NCBI GenBank assembly: GCA_050998755.1
Contig: JBPCPW010000041.1
Span: forward strand, 1 to 19,439
Direction: 5' to 3'
From: JAXDLW01 sp050998755
Lineage (GTDB): Bacteria > Chloroflexota > Dormibacteria > DASZGP01
DNA: 19,439 nt
Shown: in pieces, positions 1-6,167 of the stretch
Numbering within the stretch: position 1 is the stretch's first letter
How the letters are laid out: the number at the start of each line of letters is the position of its first letter
Made by a program: the position numbers and the translations under genes
The notes under the pieces: model-generated
The model's database searches: none
The model's input: the letters and a program-made list of their open reading frames with translations, nothing else
Told to the model about the DNA's origin: nothing

Positions 1-1
1 C

Positions 2-289
2 GCCAGGCCCGCGCGCCCCCGGCCGGCCAGTGCCGCCGCTGCGCCGCGCCCGCGTGTTCGCAAGGAGCAGGTGGCCGCGGCCTCCCCAGCTGACGCAAGC
101 CCGCCCGCGAACGGCGACACCGCCGGCACGACGACCCCGGAGGCCGCCGCGGAGGCGTCCAAGAAGAAGTCCGCTGCACGCAAGAAGACCGAGGGACCTG
201 CCGCCGTCACCGACGTGCCGGCAGCCGACAGCGCGCCGACCGCCAACCCCGAGGGGCCGGCAGGCGACCAGGGCGAATCCGGTGCTTAG
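2..289 (+). CDS. rpsC: 30S ribosomal protein S3, C-terminal tail (5' end outside window)
   Basis: An open frame runs from the window edge (base 2) to a TAG at 287-289, giving 95 residues. None of it resembles the conserved S3 fold. It is all low-complexity sequence rich in Ala, Pro, Glu and Thr, with basic patches such as KKKSAARKK. I assign it to rpsC because S3 is encoded immediately before rplP in the conserved S10 order. S3 lies at the mRNA entry site of the small subunit, and many high-GC lineages carry such a tail after the core. The frame overlaps the rplP start by 8 bp. The identity rests on position only, since the diagnostic KH and C-terminal domains lie upstream of the window. Confidence 0.8.
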   Translation, partial: ARPARPRPASAAAAPRPRVRKEQVAAASPADASPPANGDTAGTTTPEAAAEASKKKSAARKKTEGPAAVTDVPAADSAPTANPEGPAGDQGESGA

Positions 290-716
290 TCCCAAGCGCG
301 TCAAGCACCGCAAGGTCCACAAGGGACGGCGTCGCGGCATGGCCGTGCGCGGGTCGGAGATCGCCTTCGGCCAGTACGCCCTGCAGGCCACCGAGGACTG
401 CTGGATGACCAATCGGCAGATCGAGGCGGCTCGTCGTGCCATGACCAGGTATGTTCGCCGCGGCGGCAAGATCTGGATCCGTATCTTCCCCGGCAAACCG
501 GTCACCAAGAAGCCGGCCGAAACCCGTATGGGTAGCGGTAAAGGTAACCCTGAGGGCTGGGTGGCCGTGGTCAAGCCGGGCCGGATCCTGTTCGAGATGG
601 GCGGCGTGCCGCCAGAGGTGGCCAAGGAGGCCATGCGTCTCGCGGCCTTCAAGCTGCCGATCAAGACGCGGTTTCTGACGCTGGTGGAGTCCACCGGCCA
701 CGGGGAGGTCGCATGA
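282..716 (+). CDS. rplP: 50S ribosomal protein L16
   Basis: L16 is a large-subunit protein next to the A-site tRNA elbow. The GTG at 282 gives a 144-residue protein beginning MLSPKRVKHRKVHKGRRRG, the family's usual N terminus. The frame stays open upstream to position 30, but those codons are the shadow of the rpsC tail in another frame. Family hallmarks follow: an FGQYALQA block, the IEAARRAMTRYVRRGGKIWIRIFP segment (seen here in pieces), the loop with MGSGKGNPEGWVA, and a C-terminal EAMRLAAFKLPIKTRF. Length is normal. The start overlaps the rpsC stop by 8 bp, and the TGA stop overlaps the rpmC ATG (ATGA), so the two genes are probably translationally coupled. Confidence 0.97.
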   Translation: MLSPKRVKHRKVHKGRRRGMAVRGSEIAFGQYALQATEDCWMTNRQIEAARRAMTRYVRRGGKIWIRIFPGKPVTKKPAETRMGSGKGNPEGWVAVVKPGRILFEMGGVPPEVAKEAMRLAAFKLPIKTRFLTLVESTGHGEVA

Positions 717-1048
717 AAGCTGCACAGCACTTGTCCGAGCTCCGCACCCTCGAGGGCGCGGACCTCAACGACAAGCTCAAGGAGGCTCGGAGCGAACTCT
801 TCAACCTGCGCTTCCAGGCGGCCACCGGCCAGCTTGAGAACCACCGCCAGATCCGCGCGGTGCGCCGGCGCATAGCCCAGGTCCTGACCGTGGTGCAGGG
901 GCGCGCGCTCGGCTTTGAGGAAGTGGTGGTCCAGGCCTCCGGCCCGGCCACGCCGACCAGTGGCCGCGCCCGTCGCGGCCGCAAGAGTGAAGAGATGCCC
1001 GCCGAGGAACCGGTGGCTGAAGCCCAGAGCGGCGAGGAGACCAAGTGA
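713..1048 (+). CDS. rpmC: 50S ribosomal protein L29 with acidic C-terminal extension
   Basis: L29 is a small helical protein near the polypeptide exit tunnel. Residues 1 to about 65 form the family core, including LNDKLKEARSELFNLRFQAATGQLEN (in parts) and IRAVRRRIAQVLTV. The protein has 111 residues, while the family usually has about 60-80. The extra 45 residues (about 66-111) start with a basic segment (SGRARRGRK) and end in an acidic one (EEMPAEEP, SGEETK). The ATG overlaps the rplP stop as ATGA, and the TGA overlaps the GTG of rpsQ as GTGA. The identity is secure from sequence and position; the role of the tail is unknown. Confidence 0.95.
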   Translation: MKAAQHLSELRTLEGADLNDKLKEARSELFNLRFQAATGQLENHRQIRAVRRRIAQVLTVVQGRALGFEEVVVQASGPATPTSGRARRGRKSEEMPAEEPVAEAQSGEETK

Positions 1049-1377
1049 CCGAGCAGCAGACAGCATCGCCGGGAGTGGTCGAGCGCGCTCCCGGGACCGG
1101 TGACCAGGCTGAGCACCCCGAAGCGGGCCGCAGCCTGCGCAAGATCCGCATCGGGCAGGTCGTTGGTGACGCCATGGACAAGACCGTGGTGGTCAGCGTC
1201 GTCGACCTCAAGCAGCACCCGGTGTATAAGAAGGTCGTTCGTCGCAACAAGAAACTGAAGGCGCACGACGAGAAAAACGAGTGCCACACCGGTGACCGCG
1301 TCCGCATCATGGAGACCCGGCCGATCTCCAAGCAGAAGCGTTGGCGGGTTCTCGAAATCGTGGAGAAGGCCCGATGA
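1045..1377 (+). CDS. rpsQ: 30S ribosomal protein S17 with N-terminal extension
   Basis: S17 is a primary 16S rRNA-binding protein with an OB fold. The core starts near residue 30 (RSLRKIRIGQVVGDAMDKTV) and includes the H-P-V-Y-K-K-V-V-R-R block, the acidic-basic HDEKNECHTGD turn and the ETRPISKQKRWRVLEIVE ending. The protein has 110 residues, against about 80-90 for most bacterial S17. The excess is a 29-residue polar leader rich in Gln, Pro and Glu. The GTG at 1045 overlaps the rpmC stop by 4 bp. I see no better start nearer the core, so the extension is likely real, but an internal start cannot be excluded. Confidence 0.95.
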   Translation: MTEQQTASPGVVERAPGTGDQAEHPEAGRSLRKIRIGQVVGDAMDKTVVVSVVDLKQHPVYKKVVRRNKKLKAHDEKNECHTGDRVRIMETRPISKQKRWRVLEIVEKAR

Positions 1378-1742
1378 TCCAGAAGGAATCCAGGCTCAAG
1401 GTGGCCGACAACAGCGGCGCCCGCGAGATCCTGACCATCCGGGTGGCGGGCGGGAGCCATAGAAAGTACGCCTCGGTGGGCGACGTCATCAGCGCGACCG
1501 TCAAGGTCGCCCAACCGGGCGGCCAGGTCAAGAAGGGTGAGGTCGTCAAGGCCGTGGTGGTGCGCGTCGCCAAGGAATACCGCCGCCGTGACGGTTCGAG
1601 CATCCGCTTTGACGAGAACGCGGCGGTGATCATCAACGCCCAGGGCAATCCCCGCGGCACGCGCATCTTCGGTCCGGTCGCTCGCGAACTGCGCGAGAAG
1701 AACTACATGAAGATCGTCTCCCTGGCCCCGGAGGTCCTGTGA
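1374..1742 (+). CDS. rplN: 50S ribosomal protein L14
   Basis: L14 is a large-subunit protein that contacts 23S rRNA at the subunit interface. Starting at ATG 1374, the product is 122 residues, exactly the usual family length, and begins MIQKESRLKVADNSGAREI. The RFDENAAVIIN and GTRIFGPVARELRE motifs are intact. The frame is open upstream to 1341, but those residues belong to the end of rpsQ in another frame. The start overlaps the rpsQ TGA as ATGA, and the stop overlaps the rplX start region. This is one of the most conserved proteins in the window and shows nothing unusual. Confidence 0.98.
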   Translation: MIQKESRLKVADNSGAREILTIRVAGGSHRKYASVGDVISATVKVAQPGGQVKKGEVVKAVVVRVAKEYRRRDGSSIRFDENAAVIINAQGNPRGTRIFGPVARELREKNYMKIVSLAPEVL

Positions 1743-2113
1743 TGGCCGCACCTCGTTTTCTCGATATTCGTGCCGGTGACACCGTGGCGGTGCTGACGGG
1801 CAAGGACCGCGGCAAGCGCGGCGTGGTCGAGCGCACCCTTCCGGCGGCGGGCAAGATCGTCGTGCGTGGCGTCAACATGCACAAGAAGCACACTCGCGCT
1901 GGGCAGCAGAAGACCCGCAGCGGCTCGACAACCAGCCTCATCCAGGGCGGCATCGTCGACTTCGAGTCGCCGCTCAACTACTCCAACGTGATGCTGGTCT
2001 GCCCCTCGTGCGACCGCCCGACGCGTGTTCGGCACAGTGCGTTGCCTGACGGCAACCGTGGCCGGGTCTGCGTGCACTGCGGCGAAGTCAACGAGCAGGT
2101 GACGGCCCGATGA
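1742..2113 (+). CDS. rplX: 50S ribosomal protein L24, zinc-ribbon form
   Basis: L24 starts 50S assembly and sits near the tunnel exit. The KOW region is at residues 10-40 (IRAGDTVAVLTGKDRGKRG), followed by VRGVNMHKKHTR. The C-terminal part has C87-x2-C90 and C110-x2-C113 (CPSC and CVHC), the zinc-ribbon type found in part of the family. With ATG 1742 the protein has 123 residues. A GTG at 1739 would add one Met and give a 4-bp overlap with the rplN stop; both starts are plausible and differ by one residue. The stop overlaps the rplE ATG. Confidence 0.97.
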   Translation: MAAPRFLDIRAGDTVAVLTGKDRGKRGVVERTLPAAGKIVVRGVNMHKKHTRAGQQKTRSGSTTSLIQGGIVDFESPLNYSNVMLVCPSCDRPTRVRHSALPDGNRGRVCVHCGEVNEQVTAR

Positions 2114-2682
2114 GCGCTACGACGACCCGCGAGGTGCCTCGCATGCGCCAGAGATACACCGATGAGATCGCCACGGCGATGCTCAAGGAGTTCGACTACG
2201 ACAACGCCATGCAGGTTCCCCGCGTGGAGAAGGTCGTGCTCAACATCGGCCTTGGCGAGGCCATCACCGACGGCAAGGCCATTGATAACGCCTCTGGCGA
2301 CCTGCGCCTGATCACTGGGCAGCAGCCGATCGTGATCAAGGCCAAGAAGTCGGTGGCCGCCTTCCGCCTGCGCCAGGGAATGCCGATTGGGCTCAAGGTC
2401 ACCCTGCGCGGAGAGCGCATGTGGTCGTTCCTGGACAAGCTGCTGAGTGTCGCGCTGCCCCGCATCCGCGACTTCCGCGGGGTGCCCGAAAACGCGTTCG
2501 ACGGCCACGGCAACTACACCCTGGGGCTCAAGGAGCAGCTGATCTTCCCGGAGATCGACTACGACAAGATTGACAAGACGCGAGGCATGGAGATCACCAT
2601 CGTGACGACCGCTCGCACGGACGACGAGGCGCGCAGCCTGCTGACCAAGCTGGGCATGCCCTTCCGAAGGAGAGATTCCTAG
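2110..2682 (+). CDS. rplE: 50S ribosomal protein L5
   Basis: L5 binds 5S rRNA in the central protuberance and contacts P-site tRNA. The 190-residue product has the conserved N-terminal helix (MRQRYTDEIATAML), the VEKVVLNIGLGEA strand, TGQQPIVIKAKKSVAAFRLR, GMPIGLKVTLRG and PRIRDFRGVPENAFDGHGNY, and ends with GMPFRR. Length is slightly above the common 179-187 because of about 11 extra residues before the MRQRY core; an in-frame ATG at residue 12 is an alternative start. The first ATG overlaps the rplX stop as ATGA, which supports the longer form. The TAG stop directly abuts the next gene's GTG. Confidence 0.97.
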   Translation: MSATTTREVPRMRQRYTDEIATAMLKEFDYDNAMQVPRVEKVVLNIGLGEAITDGKAIDNASGDLRLITGQQPIVIKAKKSVAAFRLRQGMPIGLKVTLRGERMWSFLDKLLSVALPRIRDFRGVPENAFDGHGNYTLGLKEQLIFPEIDYDKIDKTRGMEITIVTTARTDDEARSLLTKLGMPFRRRDS

Positions 2683-2868
2683 GTGGCCAAGAAATCACTT
2701 ATTGCCAAGTCGCTGCGCGCGCCCCGGTTCCCGGTCCAAGCGCACAGCCGTTGCGGACTCTGCGGCCGGCCGCGGGCGTTTATGCGCAAGTTCGGCATCT
2801 GCCGTATCTGCTTCCGTCAGCTGGCGCAGCAGGGCCAGGTGCCCGGCGTCAAGAAGTCGAGCTGGTAG
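2683..2868 (+). CDS. rpsN: 30S ribosomal protein S14, zinc-binding type
   Basis: This is the short (61-residue) zinc-type S14, also called type Z. Four cysteines form the site: C24-x2-C27 and C40-x2-C43, in SRCGLCGRP and GICRICFRQLA. It begins MAKKSLIAKSLR and ends GVKKSSW, as the family does. The start is GTG at 2683, directly after the rplE stop. A GAAGGAGAG purine run at 2666-2674 gives a good ribosome binding site inside the end of rplE. The zinc form requires a metal but is the ancestral Gram-positive type. No second, zinc-free S14 is seen in this window. Confidence 0.97.
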   Translation: MAKKSLIAKSLRAPRFPVQAHSRCGLCGRPRAFMRKFGICRICFRQLAQQGQVPGVKKSSW

Positions 2869-2877
2869 GGGGGAGCG

Positions 2878-3273
2878 ATGGTTTCTGATCCCGTAGCTGA
2901 CATGCTGACCCGCATCCGTAACGCGTCGAAGGCCGGCCACGTAACGGTTGCGGTGCCGGGCGCCAAGATGGAGCGGGAGATCGCCCGCGTCCTCAAAGAA
3001 GAGGGCTACATCCAGGATTTCCGCGTGTCCGAGGACGGTCCGGGCTTCCGGGTCGAGATCGACCTCAAGCCGAAGACCACCAACGGTCGCGCGATCAACG
3101 GTCTCAAGCGCATCAGCAAGCCGGGCCTGCGCGTTTACGCTCGCAAGACCGACATCCCCCGCGTGTTGGGCGGGCTGGGGACGGTTGTCATGTCCACCTC
3201 CCACGGACTCATGAGCGGGCGCTCCGCGCAGCGCCAGGGCCTGGGCGGCGAAGTCGTCGCCTTCATCTGGTAA
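2878..3273 (+). CDS. rpsH: 30S ribosomal protein S8
   Basis: S8 is a primary binder of the central domain of 16S rRNA, and in some bacteria it represses the spc operon. The 131-residue product opens with SDPVADMLTRIRNASKAGH and has the I-A-R-V-L-K-E-E-G-Y block. It ends with VMSTSHGLMSGRSAQRQGLGGEVVAFIW (given here as landmarks), including the STSHG turn and C-terminal W. Length is normal. It follows rpsN by 9 bp, and the gap contains a GGGGGGAG run at 2868-2875 that acts as a very close ribosome binding site. Whether S8 autoregulates here cannot be judged, as no obvious helix-21 mimic was identified. Confidence 0.97.
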   Translation: MVSDPVADMLTRIRNASKAGHVTVAVPGAKMEREIARVLKEEGYIQDFRVSEDGPGFRVEIDLKPKTTNGRAINGLKRISKPGLRVYARKTDIPRVLGGLGTVVMSTSHGLMSGRSAQRQGLGGEVVAFIW

Positions 3274-3280
3274 TTCGAAT

Positions 3281-3826
3281 ATGAGTCGTATCGGTAAACT
3301 GCCAATCCCCGTCCCCGAGGGCGTGGACGTGGCCCTCAAAGGCACGCACATGGTCGTCAAGGGCGGTCGGGGCGAGCTCGCCCTGGACGTCCACCCGGAG
3401 ATGAAGATTGTGGTCGAGGACGGCGAGGTGCGCGTTGCGCGCCCCACCGACCAGGGGCGCCACCGCGCGCTCCATGGCCTGACGCGGTCCCTGATCGCCA
3501 ACATGGTCGAGGGCGTGAGCAAGGGCTTCACCCGCGAGCTTGAGCTGGTCGGCGTCGGTTATCGTGCGACCAAGCAGGGCAACGACCTGCAGCTCAACCT
3601 GGGCTTTTCGCACCCCATCAAGTTCGAGCAGCCGGAGGGGATCGTGTTCGACGTTCCCGAGCCCTCCCGGGTGAACATCACCGGCAGCGACAAGGAGTTG
3701 GTCGGGCGTACGGCCTCGCAGATTCGCAAGCTGCGCCCGCCGGAGCCGTACAAGGGCAAGGGCATCCTCTACCGCGGCGAGAAGATCAAGCGCAAGGCCG
3801 GCAAGTCCGGGAAGGCGGCCAAATGA
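3281..3826 (+). CDS. rplF: 50S ribosomal protein L6
   Basis: L6 has two related domains and lies by the sarcin-ricin loop near the factor-binding site. The 181-residue product starts MSRIGKLPIPVPEGVDV, a textbook beginning. It includes HGLTRSLIANMVEGVSKGF, the strand with LELVGVGYRA, and the second-domain signature PEPYKGKGILYRGEKIKRKAGK near the end (seen in parts). The start lies 7 bp after rpsH in a short AT-rich gap without a clear Shine-Dalgarno. The TGA overlaps the rplR ATG as ATGA. Nothing is missing from the family pattern. Confidence 0.97.
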   Translation: MSRIGKLPIPVPEGVDVALKGTHMVVKGGRGELALDVHPEMKIVVEDGEVRVARPTDQGRHRALHGLTRSLIANMVEGVSKGFTRELELVGVGYRATKQGNDLQLNLGFSHPIKFEQPEGIVFDVPEPSRVNITGSDKELVGRTASQIRKLRPPEPYKGKGILYRGEKIKRKAGKSGKAAK

Positions 3827-4194
3827 GCGACATGGCAAAGGCCCGGCGTGAGGGCCGGAAGAAGCGGCACCTTCGAGTGCGTTCCCGGGTCACCGGGCTC
3901 ACCGAGCGCCCGCGGCTGGCGGTTCACCGTTCGCTGCACCACATCTCGGTGCAACTCATCGACGACCTCAACGGCCACACCCTGGCGTCGGCCAGCTCCA
4001 CCGAGCAGGACGTGCGCAAGTCCACCAAGTCGACCTCCGGCCTGGCCGCTGCCGAGGCGGTGGGAAAGACGATTGCCGAGCGCGCGGTGAAGGCCGGCGT
4101 CAAGAACGTCGTGTTTGACCGCGGCGGTTACCTCTACCACGGCCGGGTGAAGGCCCTCGCCGACGCCGCGCGTGCCGCGGGACTGGAGTTCTGA
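3823..4194 (+). CDS. rplR: 50S ribosomal protein L18
   Basis: L18 binds 5S rRNA together with L5. The 123-residue product has an Arg/Lys-rich N terminus (RREGRKKRHLRVRSRVTG), the ERPRLAVHRSLHHISVQLIDD region, and the C-terminal VVFDRGGYLYHGRVKALADAAR block typical of the family (quoted in landmarks). The first ATG overlaps the rplF stop by 4 bp; a second in-frame ATG at 3832 would remove three residues and is an equal match to the family. The stop is 2 bp before rpsE. The order rplF-rplR-rpsE is the standard spc arrangement. Confidence 0.97.
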   Translation: MSDMAKARREGRKKRHLRVRSRVTGLTERPRLAVHRSLHHISVQLIDDLNGHTLASASSTEQDVRKSTKSTSGLAAAEAVGKTIAERAVKAGVKNVVFDRGGYLYHGRVKALADAARAAGLEF

Positions 4195-4196
4195 TC

Positions 4197-5213
4197 ATGG
4201 CTGACGAAGAAAACAAGCAGGAAGAGCCCAAGACCACCGATGCCACGCCGGACAAAGGCGAGACCGTGGCTGCCGGACCCGGCGGCGACGTCGCGGCGAC
4301 CGCCCCGGGGGAGTCGGCGGCACCCGAGGTCCCCGCGGCGGACGCCCCCGCGCCAGAGGCCGAGCCCGTTCCGAACGCGGCCCCCAACGATCCTGTCGGC
4401 CCGATCGCCAAGTCGGTGGACGAGGCCATTCGCGCACGCGTCACCGCGCAGCCCCGACCGGTTCCGTCCGGTCCTCCACAGGGCCGCGGCGGAGGCGGTG
4501 GTGGCGGCTTTGGTGGTGGTGGCGGCGGCGGACAACGCGGCGGCCCGCGTTTCCAGTGGGGCGGCCAGCAGTCGGACGGCCCACCGCCAGAGTTCATCGA
4601 GAAGGTGGTTCACCTCAACCGCGTCGCCAAGGTCGTCAAGGGCGGTCGCCGGTTCTCTTTCAGCGCCCTGGTGGTCGTCGGCGACCAGAAGGGTCGCGTC
4701 GGCGCCGGACTGGGCAAGGCCGGTGAGGTTCCGGACGCCATTCGCAAGGGCGTGGAGGATGCCAAAAAGAACATGATCCGCGTGCCGATGGTGGGCACCA
4801 CCATCCCCCACGAGTTGAGGTTCAAGCTGGGCGCTGCCAAGGTGATGCTCAAGCCCGCGTCGCCCGGGACGGGGGTGATTGCCGGCGGTGCCATGCGTGC
4901 CGTGGTCGAGCTCAGTGGGATCAAGGACATCCTCACCAAGTCGCTGGGCACCAACAACCCGATCAACACGACACGGGCCACGATCGCCGCTCTTGGCCAG
5001 CTGCGGATGCCCGACCAGGTTGCCGCGGCCCGAGGCAAGGACGTCAAGGAGATCGGTATGCGTCGGGCACCCGAGGAGACCGAGAAGGTCGTGACCCGGA
5101 TCGAGCCCGCCAAGTCCGGCAGCGAGGACACCGAGGGCCAGCTGGCCGCCAACCGTGTGCAGTCCGAGCCCAACGTGGTGGCAACCGCGCCCAAGGAGCC
5201 GGGCAATGGCTGA
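4197..5213 (+). CDS. rpsE: 30S ribosomal protein S5 with long N- and C-terminal extensions
   Basis: S5 lines the mRNA entry channel with S3 and S4 and affects decoding fidelity. This product has 338 residues, about twice the family norm of about 165. Residues 1-95 are Ala/Pro/Glu-rich. Residues 96-116 are almost pure Gly with single Phe, Gln and Arg. The conserved core runs from about 132 (EFIEKVVHLNRVAKVVKGGR) through VGDQKGRVGAGLGKAGEV and PASPGTGVIAGG to NPINTTRATIAALGQL. A polar tail of about 45 residues follows. A GGAG at 4184-4187 precedes the ATG. The reading frame is continuous, so this is one protein with low-complexity arms and not a fusion with another enzyme. Confidence 0.96.
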   Translation: MADEENKQEEPKTTDATPDKGETVAAGPGGDVAATAPGESAAPEVPAADAPAPEAEPVPNAAPNDPVGPIAKSVDEAIRARVTAQPRPVPSGPPQGRGGGGGGGFGGGGGGGQRGGPRFQWGGQQSDGPPPEFIEKVVHLNRVAKVVKGGRRFSFSALVVVGDQKGRVGAGLGKAGEVPDAIRKGVEDAKKNMIRVPMVGTTIPHELRFKLGAAKVMLKPASPGTGVIAGGAMRAVVELSGIKDILTKSLGTNNPINTTRATIAALGQLRMPDQVAAARGKDVKEIGMRRAPEETEKVVTRIEPAKSGSEDTEGQLAANRVQSEPNVVATAPKEPGNG

Positions 5214-5403
5214 TTCGAAGGGCGGCAAGGTTCGCGTCACCTACAGCAAGAGCGCCATCGGTTACAAGAAAGACCAGAAGGGCACGATCGAGGCGCTGGG
5301 CCTGAAGAAGCTCAACCAGACCGTTGAGCATGTCGACACGCCCCAGCTTCGAGGCATGGTCCACAAGGTCCGGCACCTGGTCACAGTTGAGGAACCCGCA
5401 TGA
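5206..5403 (+). CDS. rpmD: 50S ribosomal protein L30
   Basis: L30 is a small large-subunit protein. Starting at ATG 5206 the product has 65 residues, with the family pattern VRVTYSKSAIGYKKDQKGTI, then EALGLKKLNQTVEHVDTP and RGMVHKVRHLVTVEE (landmarks). The frame remains open upstream to 5155, but those residues are an rpsE shadow. An AAGGAG at 5193-5198 positions ribosomes well for ATG 5206, which overlaps the end of rpsE by 8 bp. The stop overlaps the rplO ATG as ATGA. Confidence 0.96.
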   Translation: MADSKGGKVRVTYSKSAIGYKKDQKGTIEALGLKKLNQTVEHVDTPQLRGMVHKVRHLVTVEEPA

Positions 5404-6158
5404 AGATCCACGAGCTGACCCCGGCCCCCGGTTCCCGCAAGCCGCGCAAGCGCGTCGGCCGTGGCATCTCGTCCGGGCAGGGTAAGACCTCCGGGCGCGG
5501 CCAGAAAGGCCAGGGCTCGCGTAGCAGCGTCAACATCCCCCGCTCGTTCGAGGGCGGTCAAATGCCCCTGGCGCAGCGCGTCCCCAAGCTGCGAGGGTTC
5601 TCCAATATCAACCGGAAGGAGTTCGCCGAAGTCAACATCGGCAAGCTCAATCGGTTCGACGCCGGTACCGAGGTCAACCCCCAGTTGCTGCAGGATGCCG
5701 GCCTGGTGCGCAAGGCCCTCGACGGCGTCAAGATTCTCGCTGCGGGAGAACTCAAGGTGGCCCTCAAGATCTCGGCCCACCGTGTGTCCAGCGGCGCCCG
5801 CAAGGCAATCGAAGCCGCCGGCGGCTCGGTGGAGTTGCTCGGCCCGCAGACCGAGGACAAGCCCCAGAAGCGGCGCAAGACCAAGCACCTGAAGGCGCTC
5901 GCCGACAAGGCGGCGGCCGCGGCCGCCCCCGCGAGTAAGGGCGAATCCAAGAAGGACGGCGCTGGCGGGAAGCAGGCCAGGGGCAAGGCGGAGGAGGCTA
6001 CGGCGAGCCAGGACCCGAAGGCGGGTGCGGAGGCCGAGGCAGCCGTGGAGCCCGAGGCAGCCGCGGAGCGCGAGGCAGCCCCCGATCCCAAGGTGGCGGC
6101 TGAGGGCCAGGCAGTCCAGGACGAGACCGCCCCGAGCGACGCCCCCAAGGGCGAGTAA
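5400..6158 (+). CDS. rplO: 50S ribosomal protein L15 with long C-terminal extension
   Basis: L15 is a late-assembly 50S protein. Residues 1 to about 147 are the core: MKIHELTPAPGSRKPRKRVG, the Gly-rich GQGKTSGRGQKGQGSRSS segment, FEGGQMPLAQRVPKLRGF, and the C-terminal VSSGARKAIEAAGGSVELL. The usual family length is about 145-150 residues, while this protein has 252. The additional 105 residues start with basic sequence (KRRKTKHLKALADKAAAAAA) and become alternating Ala, Glu and Pro with 'EAAAE'-like units. The tail ends at TAA 6156-6158, 9 bp before the secY start. It could be flexible, but no function can be read from it. Confidence 0.96.
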   Translation: MKIHELTPAPGSRKPRKRVGRGISSGQGKTSGRGQKGQGSRSSVNIPRSFEGGQMPLAQRVPKLRGFSNINRKEFAEVNIGKLNRFDAGTEVNPQLLQDAGLVRKALDGVKILAAGELKVALKISAHRVSSGARKAIEAAGGSVELLGPQTEDKPQKRRKTKHLKALADKAAAAAAPASKGESKKDGAGGKQARGKAEEATASQDPKAGAEAEAAVEPEAAAEREAAPDPKVAAEGQAVQDETAPSDAPKGE

Positions 6159-6167
6159 CCCCCTGCA

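Noticed and set aside
4480..4545. The GGC/GGT run in rpsE as a sequencing error or frameshift site
   Set aside because: The reading frame before and after the run is continuous and leads correctly into the S5 core, so a net frame error is unlikely. The exact number of Gly codons could still vary.
4134..5240. A 368-codon open frame on the minus strand opposite rpsE, and similar long minus-strand frames elsewhere (for example 15674-17116)
   Set aside because: High GC content and codon bias create long antisense frames. Their translations lack known motifs, and the plus-strand genes in the same places are unmistakable.
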